A DNA stretch of 64,000 nucleotides from Bolinopsis microptera (lineage: Eukaryota > Ctenophora > Tentaculata > Lobata > Bolinopsidae), in assembly GCF_026151205.1 (NCBI RefSeq), contig NC_087075.1:5970858-6034857 (forward strand). Reading direction: 5' to 3'. A program made the translations under genes and the position numbers. Shown in pieces: positions 1 to 9,955 of the stretch. A model generated the notes under the pieces. The model saw only the letters and a list, made by a program, of their open reading frames with translations. It ran no database searches and had not been told where the DNA came from. Numbering within the stretch: the stretch's first letter is position 1; each line of letters begins with the position of its first letter.

Positions 1-1943
1 AGAAGACTCGACAAAAGCAGATTGACCCCTCAAGTGACCCAAGAGTGGACAGTGCAAGGAGGGGACTGTTCTTGGCCAAGGACCAATACCATCAGGAGCC
101 TTGTGAGGAGAAGAGAGAGGAAGTCGCCACTAAAAAGGATTTGTTAAAGGCCTGCTACAAAGAGGTAGAGGAGGAGATCCTGAAAGGAAAGATCAGGAAA
201 GTTGAGGATACTGCTGATCGTTGTAAGAACAAGGAATCCTGGAAGCTTGTCAACGATATTTCAGGGAGGACAAATCCCAGCTGTGGACTCGTGGAAGGGG
301 GCAGCTCAACAGAACGTCTTGAGAACTGGAGGAAGCACTTCTCTGGGTTACTTGGACAGCCACCCACAGTCCCTGACAATAGTATTCCGATCAGGAATAT
401 ACACCCTCCACTGAATATAGAGGATGGCCCGTTCACCATTGAGGAACTACGTCTTGCCAAAAAGCAGATAGTAGAAGGCAAAGCTTATGGTGATGATGGT
501 ATCTCACCTGAAGTGATGAAGAGGGTGGACATCGATGACGTCATCCTGAAGTTCTGCAACGATGCATTATGTGATGGTCTCATGCCCGATCAATGGAAGC
601 TCAGTAATATTGTTCCTGTGCCAAAGAAAGGGGACCTCACTAAGACCGACAACTACAGAGGAATATCTCTGACATCGATAGTCAGTAAAACTCTGAACAA
701 AATGTTGCTGAACAGGATGAAGCCAAGTCTTGAGGAAGTTTTAAGGGACAACCAGAATGGCTTTAGACCTGGGCGCTCTACAACATCGCACATCCTTGCT
801 CTACGAAGAATTATGGAGGGTGCTAGAGCCAAAAATCTTAAGGCCACCATGGTTTTCATTGATTTCAAAAAGGCGTTCGATAGTGTGCATAGAGGTTTGC
901 TCATGAAGATATTAAAAGCATATGGCATACCAGAAGCCATAGTGCGGCTCATTGAGGGTATCTATACGAGCACAAAGGCTAAAGTAGTTACAGCCGATGG
1001 TATAACAGAAATTTTTGATATCCTGGCTGGAGTACTGCAAGGAGACACTCTTGCCCCGTACTTGTTCATTATCGTGATTGACTATATCATGACAGTGACT
1101 ATAGACGATGATGACTCGGACTCTGGGTTTACCCTCAGGCCTGCACGGAGTAGAAGGATTGGTGCCGAGAAGATCGCAGACGTCGAGTTTGCAGATGATG
1201 TTGCCCTTATCACTGATACCATTGAAGGGGCAAAACTACTCCTGGACAGGCTTGAGAAAGCAGCACTGAGTGTTGGGCTAGCCATGAACGGCTCTAAAAC
1301 TAAGTTCATGACTCTGAACATGACAGAGGAGGCGAGTAGTCTTAATAGCTGTTCTGGAAATCAGCTGGAAAAGGTGACAGACTTTGTTTACCTTGGAGCT
1401 TGGATAGCAACAACAGAGAGGGACCTGCGGGTCAGAAAAGCTAAGGCTTGGGCAGCCTGCCACAAGCTAAAGAAGATGTGGAAGTCTGACCTTAGAAGAG
1501 GACTAAAGATCCGTCTATTTGTTGCTACTGTGGAGTCAATACTTCTTTATGGTTCTGAAACCTGGACGTTGACAGAGCAATTGAAGAAACGCATTGATGG
1601 CTGCTACACTAGAATGCTAAGGATGGCACTTAATGTGGATTGGAAGCAGCGAAAAACCAACAAAGAAGTCTATGGCAACCTACCGAGAGCAACCATGAAG
1701 ATCCAAGAGCGCAGGATGCGACTAGCAGGCCATATCCACCGGCACCCAGAACTAGTCGCAAACCGCTTGCTACTCTGGGAACCAACTCATGGGGTGCGGA
1801 GTAGGGGGAGACCAGCCATGACCTATGTTGATAGCCTACGAGCTGACACGGGTCTCAACGACACTGGAGAAATGGGCGGACTTATGGCGGATAGAGTTTT
1901 ATGGAGACAGCGCATCAATACTCGGACGCTGAAGCCGCCTTAA
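1..1943 (+). CDS. RTE-type LINE reverse transcriptase, 5' cut by window edge
   Basis: The frame is open from base 3 to the TAA at 1941-1943, so the ORF continues beyond the left edge; no start codon needs to lie here. Reverse transcriptase blocks appear in order: a PVPKKGD/NYRGISL block near residue 190, GFRPGRSTTSHI near 240, the catalytic FIDFKKAFDSVH near 275, GVLQGDTLAPYLF near 335 and the catalytic FADD at residues 382-385 (counted from base 45). The tail has YGSETWTL, the RRMRLAGHI block and a GRPAMTYVDSLRAD block, which are typical of the C-terminus of RTE-like endonuclease/reverse-transcriptase LINEs. The endonuclease domain is expected upstream and is not in the window. No stop or frameshift breaks the visible part, so this copy may be young. 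RTE is the best clade fit; another endonuclease-type LINE clade is possible. Confidence 0.9.
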   Translation, partial: KTRQKQIDPSSDPRVDSARRGLFLAKDQYHQEPCEEKREEVATKKDLLKACYKEVEEEILKGKIRKVEDTADRCKNKESWKLVNDISGRTNPSCGLVEGGSSTERLENWRKHFSGLLGQPPTVPDNSIPIRNIHPPLNIEDGPFTIEELRLAKKQIVEGKAYGDDGISPEVMKRVDIDDVILKFCNDALCDGLMPDQWKLSNIVPVPKKGDLTKTDNYRGISLTSIVSKTLNKMLLNRMKPSLEEVLRDNQNGFRPGRSTTSHILALRRIMEGARAKNLKATMVFIDFKKAFDSVHRGLLMKILKAYGIPEAIVRLIEGIYTSTKAKVVTADGITEIFDILAGVLQGDTLAPYLFIIVIDYIMTVTIDDDDSDSGFTLRPARSRRIGAEKIADVEFADDVALITDTIEGAKLLLDRLEKAALSVGLAMNGSKTKFMTLNMTEEASSLNSCSGNQLEKVTDFVYLGAWIATTERDLRVRKAKAWAACHKLKKMWKSDLRRGLKIRLFVATVESILLYGSETWTLTEQLKKRIDGCYTRMLRMALNVDWKQRKTNKEVYGNLPRATMKIQERRMRLAGHIHRHPELVANRLLLWEPTHGVRSRGRPAMTYVDSLRADTGLNDTGEMGGLMADRVLWRQRINTRTLKPP

Positions 1944-1959
1944 GTCAAGTAAGTCAAGT
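1944..1959 (+). repeat. Short repetitive LINE 3' tail
   Basis: Directly after the LINE stop there is an AAGTC-rich repeat (taagtcaagtaagtcaagtc), after which sequence shared with Helitron family A resumes. Short tandem tails are usual at 3' ends of RTE-like LINEs and mark the insertion junction. Confidence 0.55.
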
Positions 1960-2152
1960 CATTTGGGTCACAAAATGATCAATTAAACCACTTACCACCG
2001 ACCGATTTGAAAACCTTATTCATTTGGCTTCGTCGGAGTTTTGTCGGCACTATACCGAAAAAAACCAGTCCCGTATCTCTTACCGTTTTCTTGATTTAGC
2101 CGTTAGGAAATTACACGCGAACGAACACATATTTTGAGATTATTAGTATAGA
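1958..2152 (-). mobile_element. Helitron family A, 5'-end relic interrupted by the LINE
   Basis: This stretch matches, in reverse orientation, 9556-9675, and matches 12925-13158 and 56426-56573. Read on the minus strand it starts with TCTATACTAATAATCTCA, a typical Helitron 5' terminus, and carries the shared block around 1980-2100. Homology stops exactly where the LINE tail begins, so the LINE inserted into this element. Confidence 0.6.
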
Positions 2153-5052
2153 ATATAGATTACGCATGCACGAACCGTCTAGGAGCGTATAATAATAATA
2201 ATAATAAGCTTATAGTATGATACAAACAGTAAATATACAAGGAAACGAGTAAACTGTATGGATACATAGCCTTGTCAAGTTTCAGTGACTGGATATGCCG
2301 AATTTAATTAGAACAGATAATATTGATAAAGTTGTCATAATGTCGGACAAAAACTGAAGAAAACGTCAACACTCTAAAATAATTTTGAAAATGCTGCGCT
2401 GTAATTATTGCCGTCAGTGCGGTCCGATCCCTCTAAAGCACTAAAGCGAGCGAATTAGTAAGAGCCCTGTAATTATAGTGTCATCAACTGACCCTGGTTT
2501 CACGTCTCTATCTAGTATCTACAACCCCATAAAATTCCTAAAAGTAAGAGCGACGAATTTCCTAATAAAGATACAATTTTTGGCTTTAGCGGATAGGAAT
2601 CTATTAAAATAATATGTATATAAATAATAATTATGCTTTATATTCTGTCATGAGTCCACAATCAAGATTGATAAAAAGTATTTGATAAACTAATTACAAC
2701 ACTACAAATCTATTGAATTTATTGAGAACGTTACAGAAGGAATTTATTTTATGTAGTTTGAGGGGTCCTCACTCTTCTATAACGTCCAACAATGGCGTTT
2801 CTTCAACATTCATTATTCTAATTTGACACCGAGGATTGGTATTGTTCTTTCTATAACTGTATCATAAAATGGTTCTGCTGCCCGCCTACTTCGAGTGTTT
2901 CCCTTGTTTGAAATAATATATATTTTCACTCAAATGCGAGTGTTTTCAACGCGCTACAAACTGCTAAACTAAAATATATTAAGAGCTATTATGATTGATT
3001 GATTGATAGATTGATTGCAGATTCATTGATGATTCATACTGCATACATGATTCATGAAACTAAGAGTTGGATAAATACGTTATGGTTGCTTTGTACTAAA
3101 TTATATATATTTATATGCATTATTACCCGATATAAAACGCATCGCCGCCGATTTAATATCCTTATGCAAAGTTGTTAAATCATTGAAGTTAATCTTCGAT
3201 TTACGAGATTTAATTAAATTATAAAATATCGCGACATAATGCAAAACGGATAACTGATAATCCATATCTTACAATATATTGGATTATTGAGATCGTCTTA
3301 AGAAGCTGGATCTGCTTGCTCTTAACTATGGTTACTGTTAGGATCAAATGTTTTTCATGAGGTAACATCAAAAATATCGGAAAGTAGAATTACTATAAAA
3401 AATTAGGGAAAAAATACAAAAGTTCATTATTATTATCATCAGATTAAAAAACAATAGAGGTCTTGTCTAATGGATAACGTGTGATTAACGTGTGAAGCTG
3501 GATCACAATCCCTCAACAGATTAAAATTGAGTCACTCTAGTCACGTATTATACACAGTACACGCGATGTGTTAGAACTAGAATCTTATTGATGTGAAGTT
3601 GTAGAGTTATGAAGTCATAATATTGCACTGAATACTCTAGTTCAAATTAGCTGACCACCAGCTCAACTAGTCCCAGTAATCCTACGTCGATCTAAATGTA
3701 AAAGCGTTTATGAGGATTATTCTAGGTTTGTAAAACCGTGAGACATTACATTTACAGCGTGAGACGCATTGAAAATTGATTGTCGTGTTAAACTAAACAA
3801 TTGTGTAGCCCAACGTTGTATACTACGGTGATTAATGATCCAACATAAGATAAAGGCTGCAAATTTGGCGAATTGTCCAGCTTAATTGCAGTGGCTTTTG
3901 TATCAAAATTTGCCGCACTTAAAAAGGGTTAATGTTTAGGCAGGTACGTGGTGCCTATTGTTAGGGAACTGAGTTATATGACCACCATTTACGTCATCAG
4001 ATTATTAATATGCAAGATTGAATGTCCCGAAAAAAGTTCATTACAGCCTTCTCAAAATCAATAAGAACAGTACTACCAGCGGAATCACACTATTTTCAAA
4101 ATATTACCGCACCTATATGTTGCCTCTGTCAGGAAGCTTCGACCCTTCCCATCAGGAAGAGTACACGTAACATGGGTTAAACATTCTTTGAAATGGTAAC
4201 AAGTTGAAATAGTTCAATCAGCATTACGAAATATCAAGAACTCAACAGTTTTTAATGATGTCCTTTAAAAGCTTAAACTATGATAAGCAGTCGGTTAAGA
4301 CTGCTTTTTAAACGAGTTTAACCGGTTGTTCTAGCGTGGATTTAGATATTAAAGATAGCATCTATAAGATTCTAAAGCCAGTGTCGTAACAATTCACAGT
4401 AGTAACGATATCTAATCGTCGTTGATAATCACAGAGCCATAGCAGCCAGCAGTGCGGCCGGGAAGCTCCTCTCTTAGAGTTAGAGTAAAAAGACTAAGAG
4501 ATTAGCTTTGATATAATCTATTTTAAATGTTCCACTGTAAGAGTCATAAGATGAAATCCGCCTGATAGATCGGCTTTGCTGTTTCCTAATTATAACCCAA
4601 AGCCAAACCATAAACCAAATTCTAACCTTTCCCAAACCCGGAGACCCCATTCTGTACAATATTAATCCTAACATTTGCAAGAAAGTAAGCATTTAAGCAA
4701 TTAAAAGATTTCTATAGAGAAGCGGGTGGACAGAGACCTAACATATCAGAGGAGAGGTGGTTGTCCAGGAATCCGGACAGGAATCAGACTGATTTCACAT
4801 TTTTGTTGATTTGGCATTTGCAGATGGACAGTAGGAAACTGTTTTAATAAAGGAAAGGAATATTTATGCACAAAACAAGTATGCATGGGATGCAGCCAAG
4901 TATGGAGACAAATATGCATTATGCAGCCGGCCTTTAATATGACGTTGGGTAAGTACTCAAATAGGTGACCTTTCCTGTGCACTGTGCAGCTTCGGGCAAA
5001 TATAATAGGAATCCTAAAGACTTCCCCGATAGTAACGGCTTAATGGGCCGCA
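2153..5052. other. AT-rich stretch without recognised gene
   Basis: Only short random frames are present. It holds small simple repeats: (AAT)n near 2191-2205 and a GATT repeat near 2994-3016. No domain, splice-supported exon or RNA gene was recognised. Confidence 0.6.
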
Positions 5053-5128
5053 TTGCAGGAACCCGTCAGTAATATGGCAACAAATTTATATATACAATAT
5101 ATATCGTCTCGCTTGATACATAGTAAGA
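5053..5128 (-). mobile_element. Micro-Helitron of family B, about 76 bp
   Basis: On the minus strand it starts TCTTACTATGTATCAAGCGA, very close to the 5' end of the family B copies at 56653 and 59107, and is preceded by A. After about 45 bp it passes a GCCATATTACTGAC block also found in family B and then a GGGTTCCTGC block that matches the family 3' end. The final CTAG appears mutated to CAAT. It looks like an internal-deletion derivative that kept both termini. Confidence 0.5.
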
Positions 5129-5264
5129 TATAGTGAGACCTTTACATTAACGGTAAAGAGTTTAATTTATTTATAAACATAATAATTTTATGGGAAAAGG
5201 TTTCCATAAAAGTATTATTTGCAGCACTGTAGCGACCATCAGTCCAATCTGCATCAAACTTATA

Positions 5265-6707
5265 ATTTACCCTCTCACAGTCGGACTCCTGGATAAGTTA
5301 TAACCCTCTCACAGTCGGACTCCTGGATAAGTTATAACCCTCTCACAATCGGACTCCTGGATAAATTATAACTCTCTCACAGTCGGACTCCTGGATAAGT
5401 TATAACCCTCTCACAGTCGGACTCCTGGATAAGTAATAACCCTCTCACAGTCGGACTCTTGAATAAGTTATAACCCTCTCACAGACGGACTCCTGAATAA
5501 GTAATAACCCTCTCACAGTCGGACTCCTGGATAAGTTATAACCCTCTCACAGTCGGACTCCTGGATAAGTTATAACCCTCTCACAGTCGGACTCCTGGAT
5601 AAGTTATAACCCTCTCACAGTCGGACTCCTGGATAAGTTATAACCCTCTCACAGTCGGACTCCTGGATAAGTTATAACCCTCTCACTGTCAGACTCCTGG
5701 ATAAGTTAAAACCCTCTTACAGTCGGACTCCTGGATAAGTTATAACCCTCTCACAGTCGGACTCTGATAAGTTATAACCCTCTCACAGTCGGACTCCTGG
5801 ATAAGTTATAACTCTCTCACAGTCGGACTCCTGGATAAGTTATAACCCTCTCACAGTCGGACTCCTGGATAAGTAATAACCCTCTCACAGTCGGACTCTT
5901 GAATAAGTTATAACCCTCTCACAGACGGACTCCTGAATAAGTAATAACCCTCTCACAGTCGGACTCCTGGATAAGTTATAACCCTCTCACAGTCGGACTC
6001 CTGGATAAGTTATAACCCTCTCACAGTCGGACTCCTGGATAAGTTATAACCCTCTCACAGTCGGACTCCTGGATAAGTTATAACCCTCTCACTGTCAGAC
6101 TCCTGGATAAGTTAAAACCCTCTTACAGTCGGACTCCTGGATAAGTTATAACCCTCTCACAGTCGGACTCCTGGATAAGTTATAACCCTCTCACAGTCGG
6201 ACTCCTGGATAAGTTATAACCCTCTCACAGTCGGACTCCTGGATAAGTAATAACCCTCTCACAGTCGGACTCCTGGATAAGTTATAACCCTCTCACAGTC
6301 GGACTCCTGGATAAGTTATAACCCTCTCACAGTCGGACTCCTGGATAAGTTATAACCCTCTCACAGTCGGACTCCTGGATAAGTTATAACCCTCTCACTG
6401 TCAGACTCCTGGATAAGTTAAAACCCTCTTACAGTCGGACTCCTGGATAAGTTATAACCCTCTCACAGTCGGACTCCTGGATAAGTTATAACCCTCTCAC
6501 AGTCGGACTCCTGGATAAGTTATAACCCTCTCACAGTCGGACTCCTGGATAAGTAATAACCCTCTCACAGTCGGACTCCTGGATAAATAATAACCCTCTC
6601 ACTGTCGGACTCCTGGATAAGTAATAACCCTCTCACATTCGGACTCTTGAATAAGTTATAACCCTCTCACAGTCGGACTCCTGGATAAGTTATAACCCTC
6701 CCACAGT
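5265..6707 (+). repeat. 34-bp satellite array, about 42 copies
   Basis: The unit reads roughly cctctcacagtcggactcct followed by ggataagttataac. Diagnostic variants recur at fixed offsets: an actctctcac unit at 5371 and 5811, and a ctgtcagac/gttaaaaccc variant pair near 5685, 6091 and 6397. This shows that blocks of about 9 to 13 units were duplicated. No open reading frame is possible across it because 34 is not a multiple of three and stops recur. Confidence 0.95.
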
Positions 6708-7380
6708 TTGAAATACTATATTATTGAGTATATTTTACCAAACTAAGAACTTCTTATTTCAGTGCAGAACTTCCTATTTTTCTGAGAACCCCTGAGAACA
6801 CTCTTACAGCACTGTATTTAAGCTTTTTGACATAATTCCAATATCTCCAGTTACGACAGATGAGGGATTTCCGTATTGTCAGCAAAATATATATAATATC
6901 GTATTTCCCTTCCTGTCACAAAATACTCCAAGTATTTATCACATGAGACCTAAAATGTGTGCCTTAGTGACCATACCAACTTAAACGGGAATAGTGGATC
7001 AACTGAAAAATTGGGCGACTCTTGTCAGACTCCGAAATTAGGTTCTGCGGACAATAGTTTTTGTCAAATCCTACCATACGATTTTCTTGAAACTTTCCAT
7101 AAAGTATGATGGTTATAGGACGAATAATCTGCGCAAGTTTGAGCGAATTTCTATCTGCCAAATTTGGGATGGGGGTTTTCCAATCAAAAATTATTTTTGA
7201 ATCTGAGTAATTCAGCATGGATTTCTCATTTTCTTCAAAAATTGTCCACTCAAAAATTTACCAAATCATTCTTCATAATCATATCAATGCTCAAAAGTCA
7301 AAATACTCAAAATCAATTTTTCAGAATGAGTTCTTCGCCTCTAATTAAATGAGAATTCAGCCATTTTCGTCAGGACTCTC
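6708..7380. other. Intergenic, part of a dispersed repeat
   Basis: No gene recognised. The segments near 7148-7171 and 7436-7475 match 34655-34715, so a dispersed repeat lies here, split by the poly-C tract in this copy. Short frames at 6964-7352 on both strands overlap this repeat and are not convincing. Confidence 0.45.
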
Positions 7381-7394
7381 AATATACTCATCCC

Positions 7395-7395
<1 letters not shown>

Positions 7396-7427
<32 letters not shown>

Positions 7428-7435
7428 ATATCACT
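7396..7435 (+). repeat. Poly-C tract, 40 bp
   Basis: An uninterrupted run of 40 C residues. The complementary G-run could form G-quadruplexes, and length is likely unstable. Confidence 0.97.
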
Positions 7436-7469
7436 TCAAACACAAGAAAATAGTGCTGTCGGACAAGAG

Positions 7470-7676
7470 TCATGTTATTGTTACCGTGGAGCAACTCCCT
7501 AAACTCCCTATTATACTGTGGGACGTAGAGTTGTGTCTGAAGGTGGAATAGTGAATAAGACCCAATCCCCCATAAAGATCATTCTGTAACAAAGGTGGGA
7601 CTCCTTTTTTGAGAATCCAGCTTTCGCGGTTGTCGTTAAAATTCTTGCCGCTGAAAAAGAAAGGGCCGAAGTCCAT
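7470..7676 (-). CDS. Hypothetical small ORF, 68 aa
   Basis: A frame with a real ATG at 7674-7676 and a natural stop, beginning MDFGPFFFSGKNF. Composition is protein-like (KKGVPPLLQNDLYGGLGLIH) rather than low-complexity, but no family was recognised. It may be an exon, a fragment of a repeat, or chance. There is no neighbouring exon that I can join to it. Confidence 0.2.
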   Translation of the reverse strand: MDFGPFFFSGKNFNDNRESWILKKGVPPLLQNDLYGGLGLIHYSTFRHNSTSHSIIGSLGSCSTVTIT

Positions 7677-7782
7677 ATCACTTCCTCCCGTGCATTAAGA
7701 TACCCAGAAAAACAGAATAATAAATAAACTCTGCAGAGAATAGACTTTTATGACTGAAAAATCTCAATATAGACCTTTGTTA

Positions 7783-8022
7783 TCACGAGACTTGTTTAAA
7801 CCACGTGTTATACCACGTGATCGTAAGATCAATATTTGAGAACATTGACACAAACGAGAGAAAAACATATTTCTTTTGTGACATGCTGATAGCGTGAACA
7901 TTATGCCTTATATGAAGTACATTTTTTTGCATGTCCCCTCGGCTATCACTCCTCTTTTGTTCTAACTTTAAATGCGAGTCAAAGTTTGAACACGCGTCAA
8001 GGGATTCGGACGCGGAGCTCAT
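7783..8022 (-). CDS. Hypothetical ORF or first exon
   Basis: Begins with ATG at 8020-8022 (MSSASESLDACSNFDSHLKL) and stays open for 79 codons. The first 35 residues look more protein-like than the rest. No domain recognised and no clear downstream splice partner. Could be chance. Confidence 0.15.
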   Translation of the reverse strand: MSSASESLDACSNFDSHLKLEQKRSDSRGDMQKNVLHIRHNVHAISMSQKKYVFLSFVSMFSNIDLTITWYNTWFKQVS

Positions 8023-8059
8023 ACGATAAAAGAAGTTAAAAGCAGTCGTACTGGAGTGG

Positions 8060-8447
8060 GTTGCGAAACTCGAGCGTGCTAAATCACTCTACAGTCGATC
8101 TTCGAGATTGTTCTAAAAGGGCCCCCGATGGTTGTAACCAATTTCAATCGATGCATTTTCGGACGCTGATTCCAAATCACCCCCCATGGGTTAAAATGCT
8201 CTCCTGACGAGATATTGGCGAAAAACTGTATCGATCACGTGATATGACCGTATAAGGAAGTTAGTCTAATTTCTCGTTAGGGTTAGGGTTTTAGCATATG
8301 TTTTTGTTAAGGATTGGGTTAGGGTTAGGGTTGGGATCAGATTAGAGGGTTAGGGTTTCAAAAAGTCGTTCAGAACCAGCTAGAGAACGGGTTAAAAAAG
8401 TCACGGGACAGTCGAGTTTAGAGTGATTAATCATCATCCTGCGCAAC
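8060..8447 (+). mobile_element. MITE with imperfect terminal inverted repeats and TTAGGG motifs
   Basis: The ends are related inverted repeats: GTTGCG near 8060 with an aaatcactcta block, mirrored by agtgattaat and CGCAAC ending near 8447. It has no coding capacity. Several TTAGGG units occur inside (8277-8345). A second copy, in reverse orientation, fills the loop of the foldback element at 59721-60134, proving it is mobile or was captured. Superfamily not determined because the target duplication is unclear. Confidence 0.6.
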
Positions 8448-8727
8448 TTGTATTGTGGATTATACGTGTTCACTGTTGCACAATCTGCAAGGGACATTTT
8501 GAGAGGGACACGGGCAGAGATCTTTTTCCTAGATTGAAATCAGAAATGCACGATCACAGCTAGTGCACGTTAACCCTGAGCGCACCAGTTTGCGCTTTTA
8601 GTCGGACACCCCTTAAAAGTTTGGTTTAGGTTACGGGTTTTAGTTTGTCGGCCTCACCTGCCATGGAGTCTGAACTTAAGATTTTCATAAAAATGTTGAA
8701 ATTGAATACAGAATAGCAAATAGCATG

Positions 8728-8997
8728 TTAATTAGCACGTTCCAGTCGCTGAAAGACAGATCGTTTATCTTTGCGTTGACAATTGGTTGCCTCCCACGAT
8801 GCGCAAATTAGTACCAAATTAAAAGCACGGTTGATTTTTCCAGCCGCTTTATTCCCCTCCCACGCATTCGTTTCACTTATAATTTTCTTCATATCCCCGT
8901 GAGAAGCGAGCCACCGGCCAGCAAGCTGAACTCTCCAAGCCTTCCTCAATAATTTGTCTAACAGCATTTTTTGCTTTGCCGGATTTTCTATCATCAT
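8728..8997 (-). CDS. Hypothetical first exon
   Basis: A minus-strand frame starting at a real ATG (8995-8997) with residues such as LLDKLLRKAWRVQLAGRWLA, followed by about 60 protein-like codons. A possible GT donor lies after the codons for NRAFNL near 8815. Composition and the lack of repeats suggest genuine coding sequence. No family was recognised, and no acceptor exon downstream on this strand was found. Confidence 0.28.
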   Translation of the reverse strand: MMIENPAKQKMLLDKLLRKAWRVQLAGRWLASHGDMKKIISETNAWEGNKAAGKINRAFNLVLICASWEATNCQRKDKRSVFQRLERAN

Positions 8998-9529
8998 GCT
9001 GGGAGATACAACACGATTCGTACGATAAAAAATACTTTACGGTCGCATTTCAACATAAAACTTAAAAATACTGTTAGCCCTTCTCAAGATCTATTCAATG
9101 AGCCATAAACCAAAAGTAAACAATAAAAGATGAAAACAGCAATACCTTAAATCTACGCTTATTTGAGAACCAAATTGGATCGCCGATTTATGCTGCGCTA
9201 CGGCGATGAATTACTACGGTCTAGGGGTGGAACCATTTAGTTGTGGGATATCATGCAACGAATTTTACCCAGTAATGCAGAGTTTACGTGGCAACATTTA
9301 GCGAATATTGTGGTAAATACTTGATTCGAGACTAAAAACGGGACGGTAGAACTTCAAAACGGTTCATCCATTAATTTGAAAATATACAACTCAAACTATC
9401 CCACGTTTAAGCGTTTATAAAAGGTTTGCAGTAGCATTCTTATAGGAAATTATCGAAAATATCAAATCGGCGTTAATATGCAGTAATTTGGGAAAAGCTG
9501 CGCGAATTCATATAATTATAGTGCTATCC
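8998..9529. other. No gene seen
   Basis: AT-rich sequence without recognised exon, repeat array or RNA gene. Confidence 0.5.
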
Positions 9530-9555
9530 CGCAGTTACCTAGGGACCCCAGGCTA
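9530..9555 (+). repeat. Family D fragment with CCTGGGGACCCCAGG-type palindrome
   Basis: The string ending ACCCCAGGCTA also occurs at 14534-14552 and, reversed, at 46008-46020. In the other copies the sequence continues; here the Helitron A copy begins at the next base, so the Helitron inserted at an A/T step in this repeat. Confidence 0.45.
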
Positions 9556-9676
9556 TCTATACTAATAATCTCAAGTGCCGAGAAAATTTTGACGAAGCCA
9601 AATGAATAAGGTTTTTTAAATCGGTCGGTGGTAAAAGATTTAATTGATCATTTTGTGACCCAAATGAGATACTAAA
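9556..9676 (+). mobile_element. Helitron family A, 5' end
   Basis: Starts TCTATACTAATAATCTCAAG, preceded by A, as expected for Helitron insertion between A and T. The next 110 bp match the other family A copies (block around tcggtcggtgg). No 3' hairpin with CTAG was found downstream, so the 3' part is lost or hidden by the CCCT expansion. Confidence 0.55.
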
Positions 9677-9697
9677 GTGTGTGTGTGTACTCTCCCA

Positions 9698-9955
9698 CTC
9701 CCTCCCTCCCTCCCTCCCTCCCTCCCTCCCTCCCTCCCTCCCTCCCTCCCTCCCTCCCTCCCTCCCTCCCTCCCTCCCTCCCTCCCTCCCTCCCTCCCTC
9801 CCTCCCTCCCTCCCTCCCTCCCTCCCTCCCTCCCTCCCTCCCTCCCTCCCTCCCTCCCTCCCTCCCTCCCTCCCTCCCTCCCTCCCTCCCTCCCTCCCTC
9901 CCTCCCTCCCTCCCTCCCTCCCTCCCTCCCTCCCTCCCTCCCTCCCTCCCTCCCT
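9698..9955 (+). repeat. (CCCT)n microsatellite, about 64 copies
   Basis: A pure tetranucleotide array of 258 bp. The opposite strand is (GGGA)n, a homopurine tract able to form G-quadruplex or triplex DNA. Frames through it are open in several phases (poly-GREG, poly-PPSL) and are artefacts. Confidence 0.98.

Noticed and set aside
5265-6707. CRISPR-like array of 34-bp repeats
   Set aside because: There are no spacers; units are contiguous and vary by point changes, and the setting is eukaryotic. It is a satellite.
8277-8345. Telomere sequence (TTAGGG units)
   Set aside because: Units are few and irregular, lie inside a MITE and recur in reverse at 59.8 kb. This is not a chromosome end.
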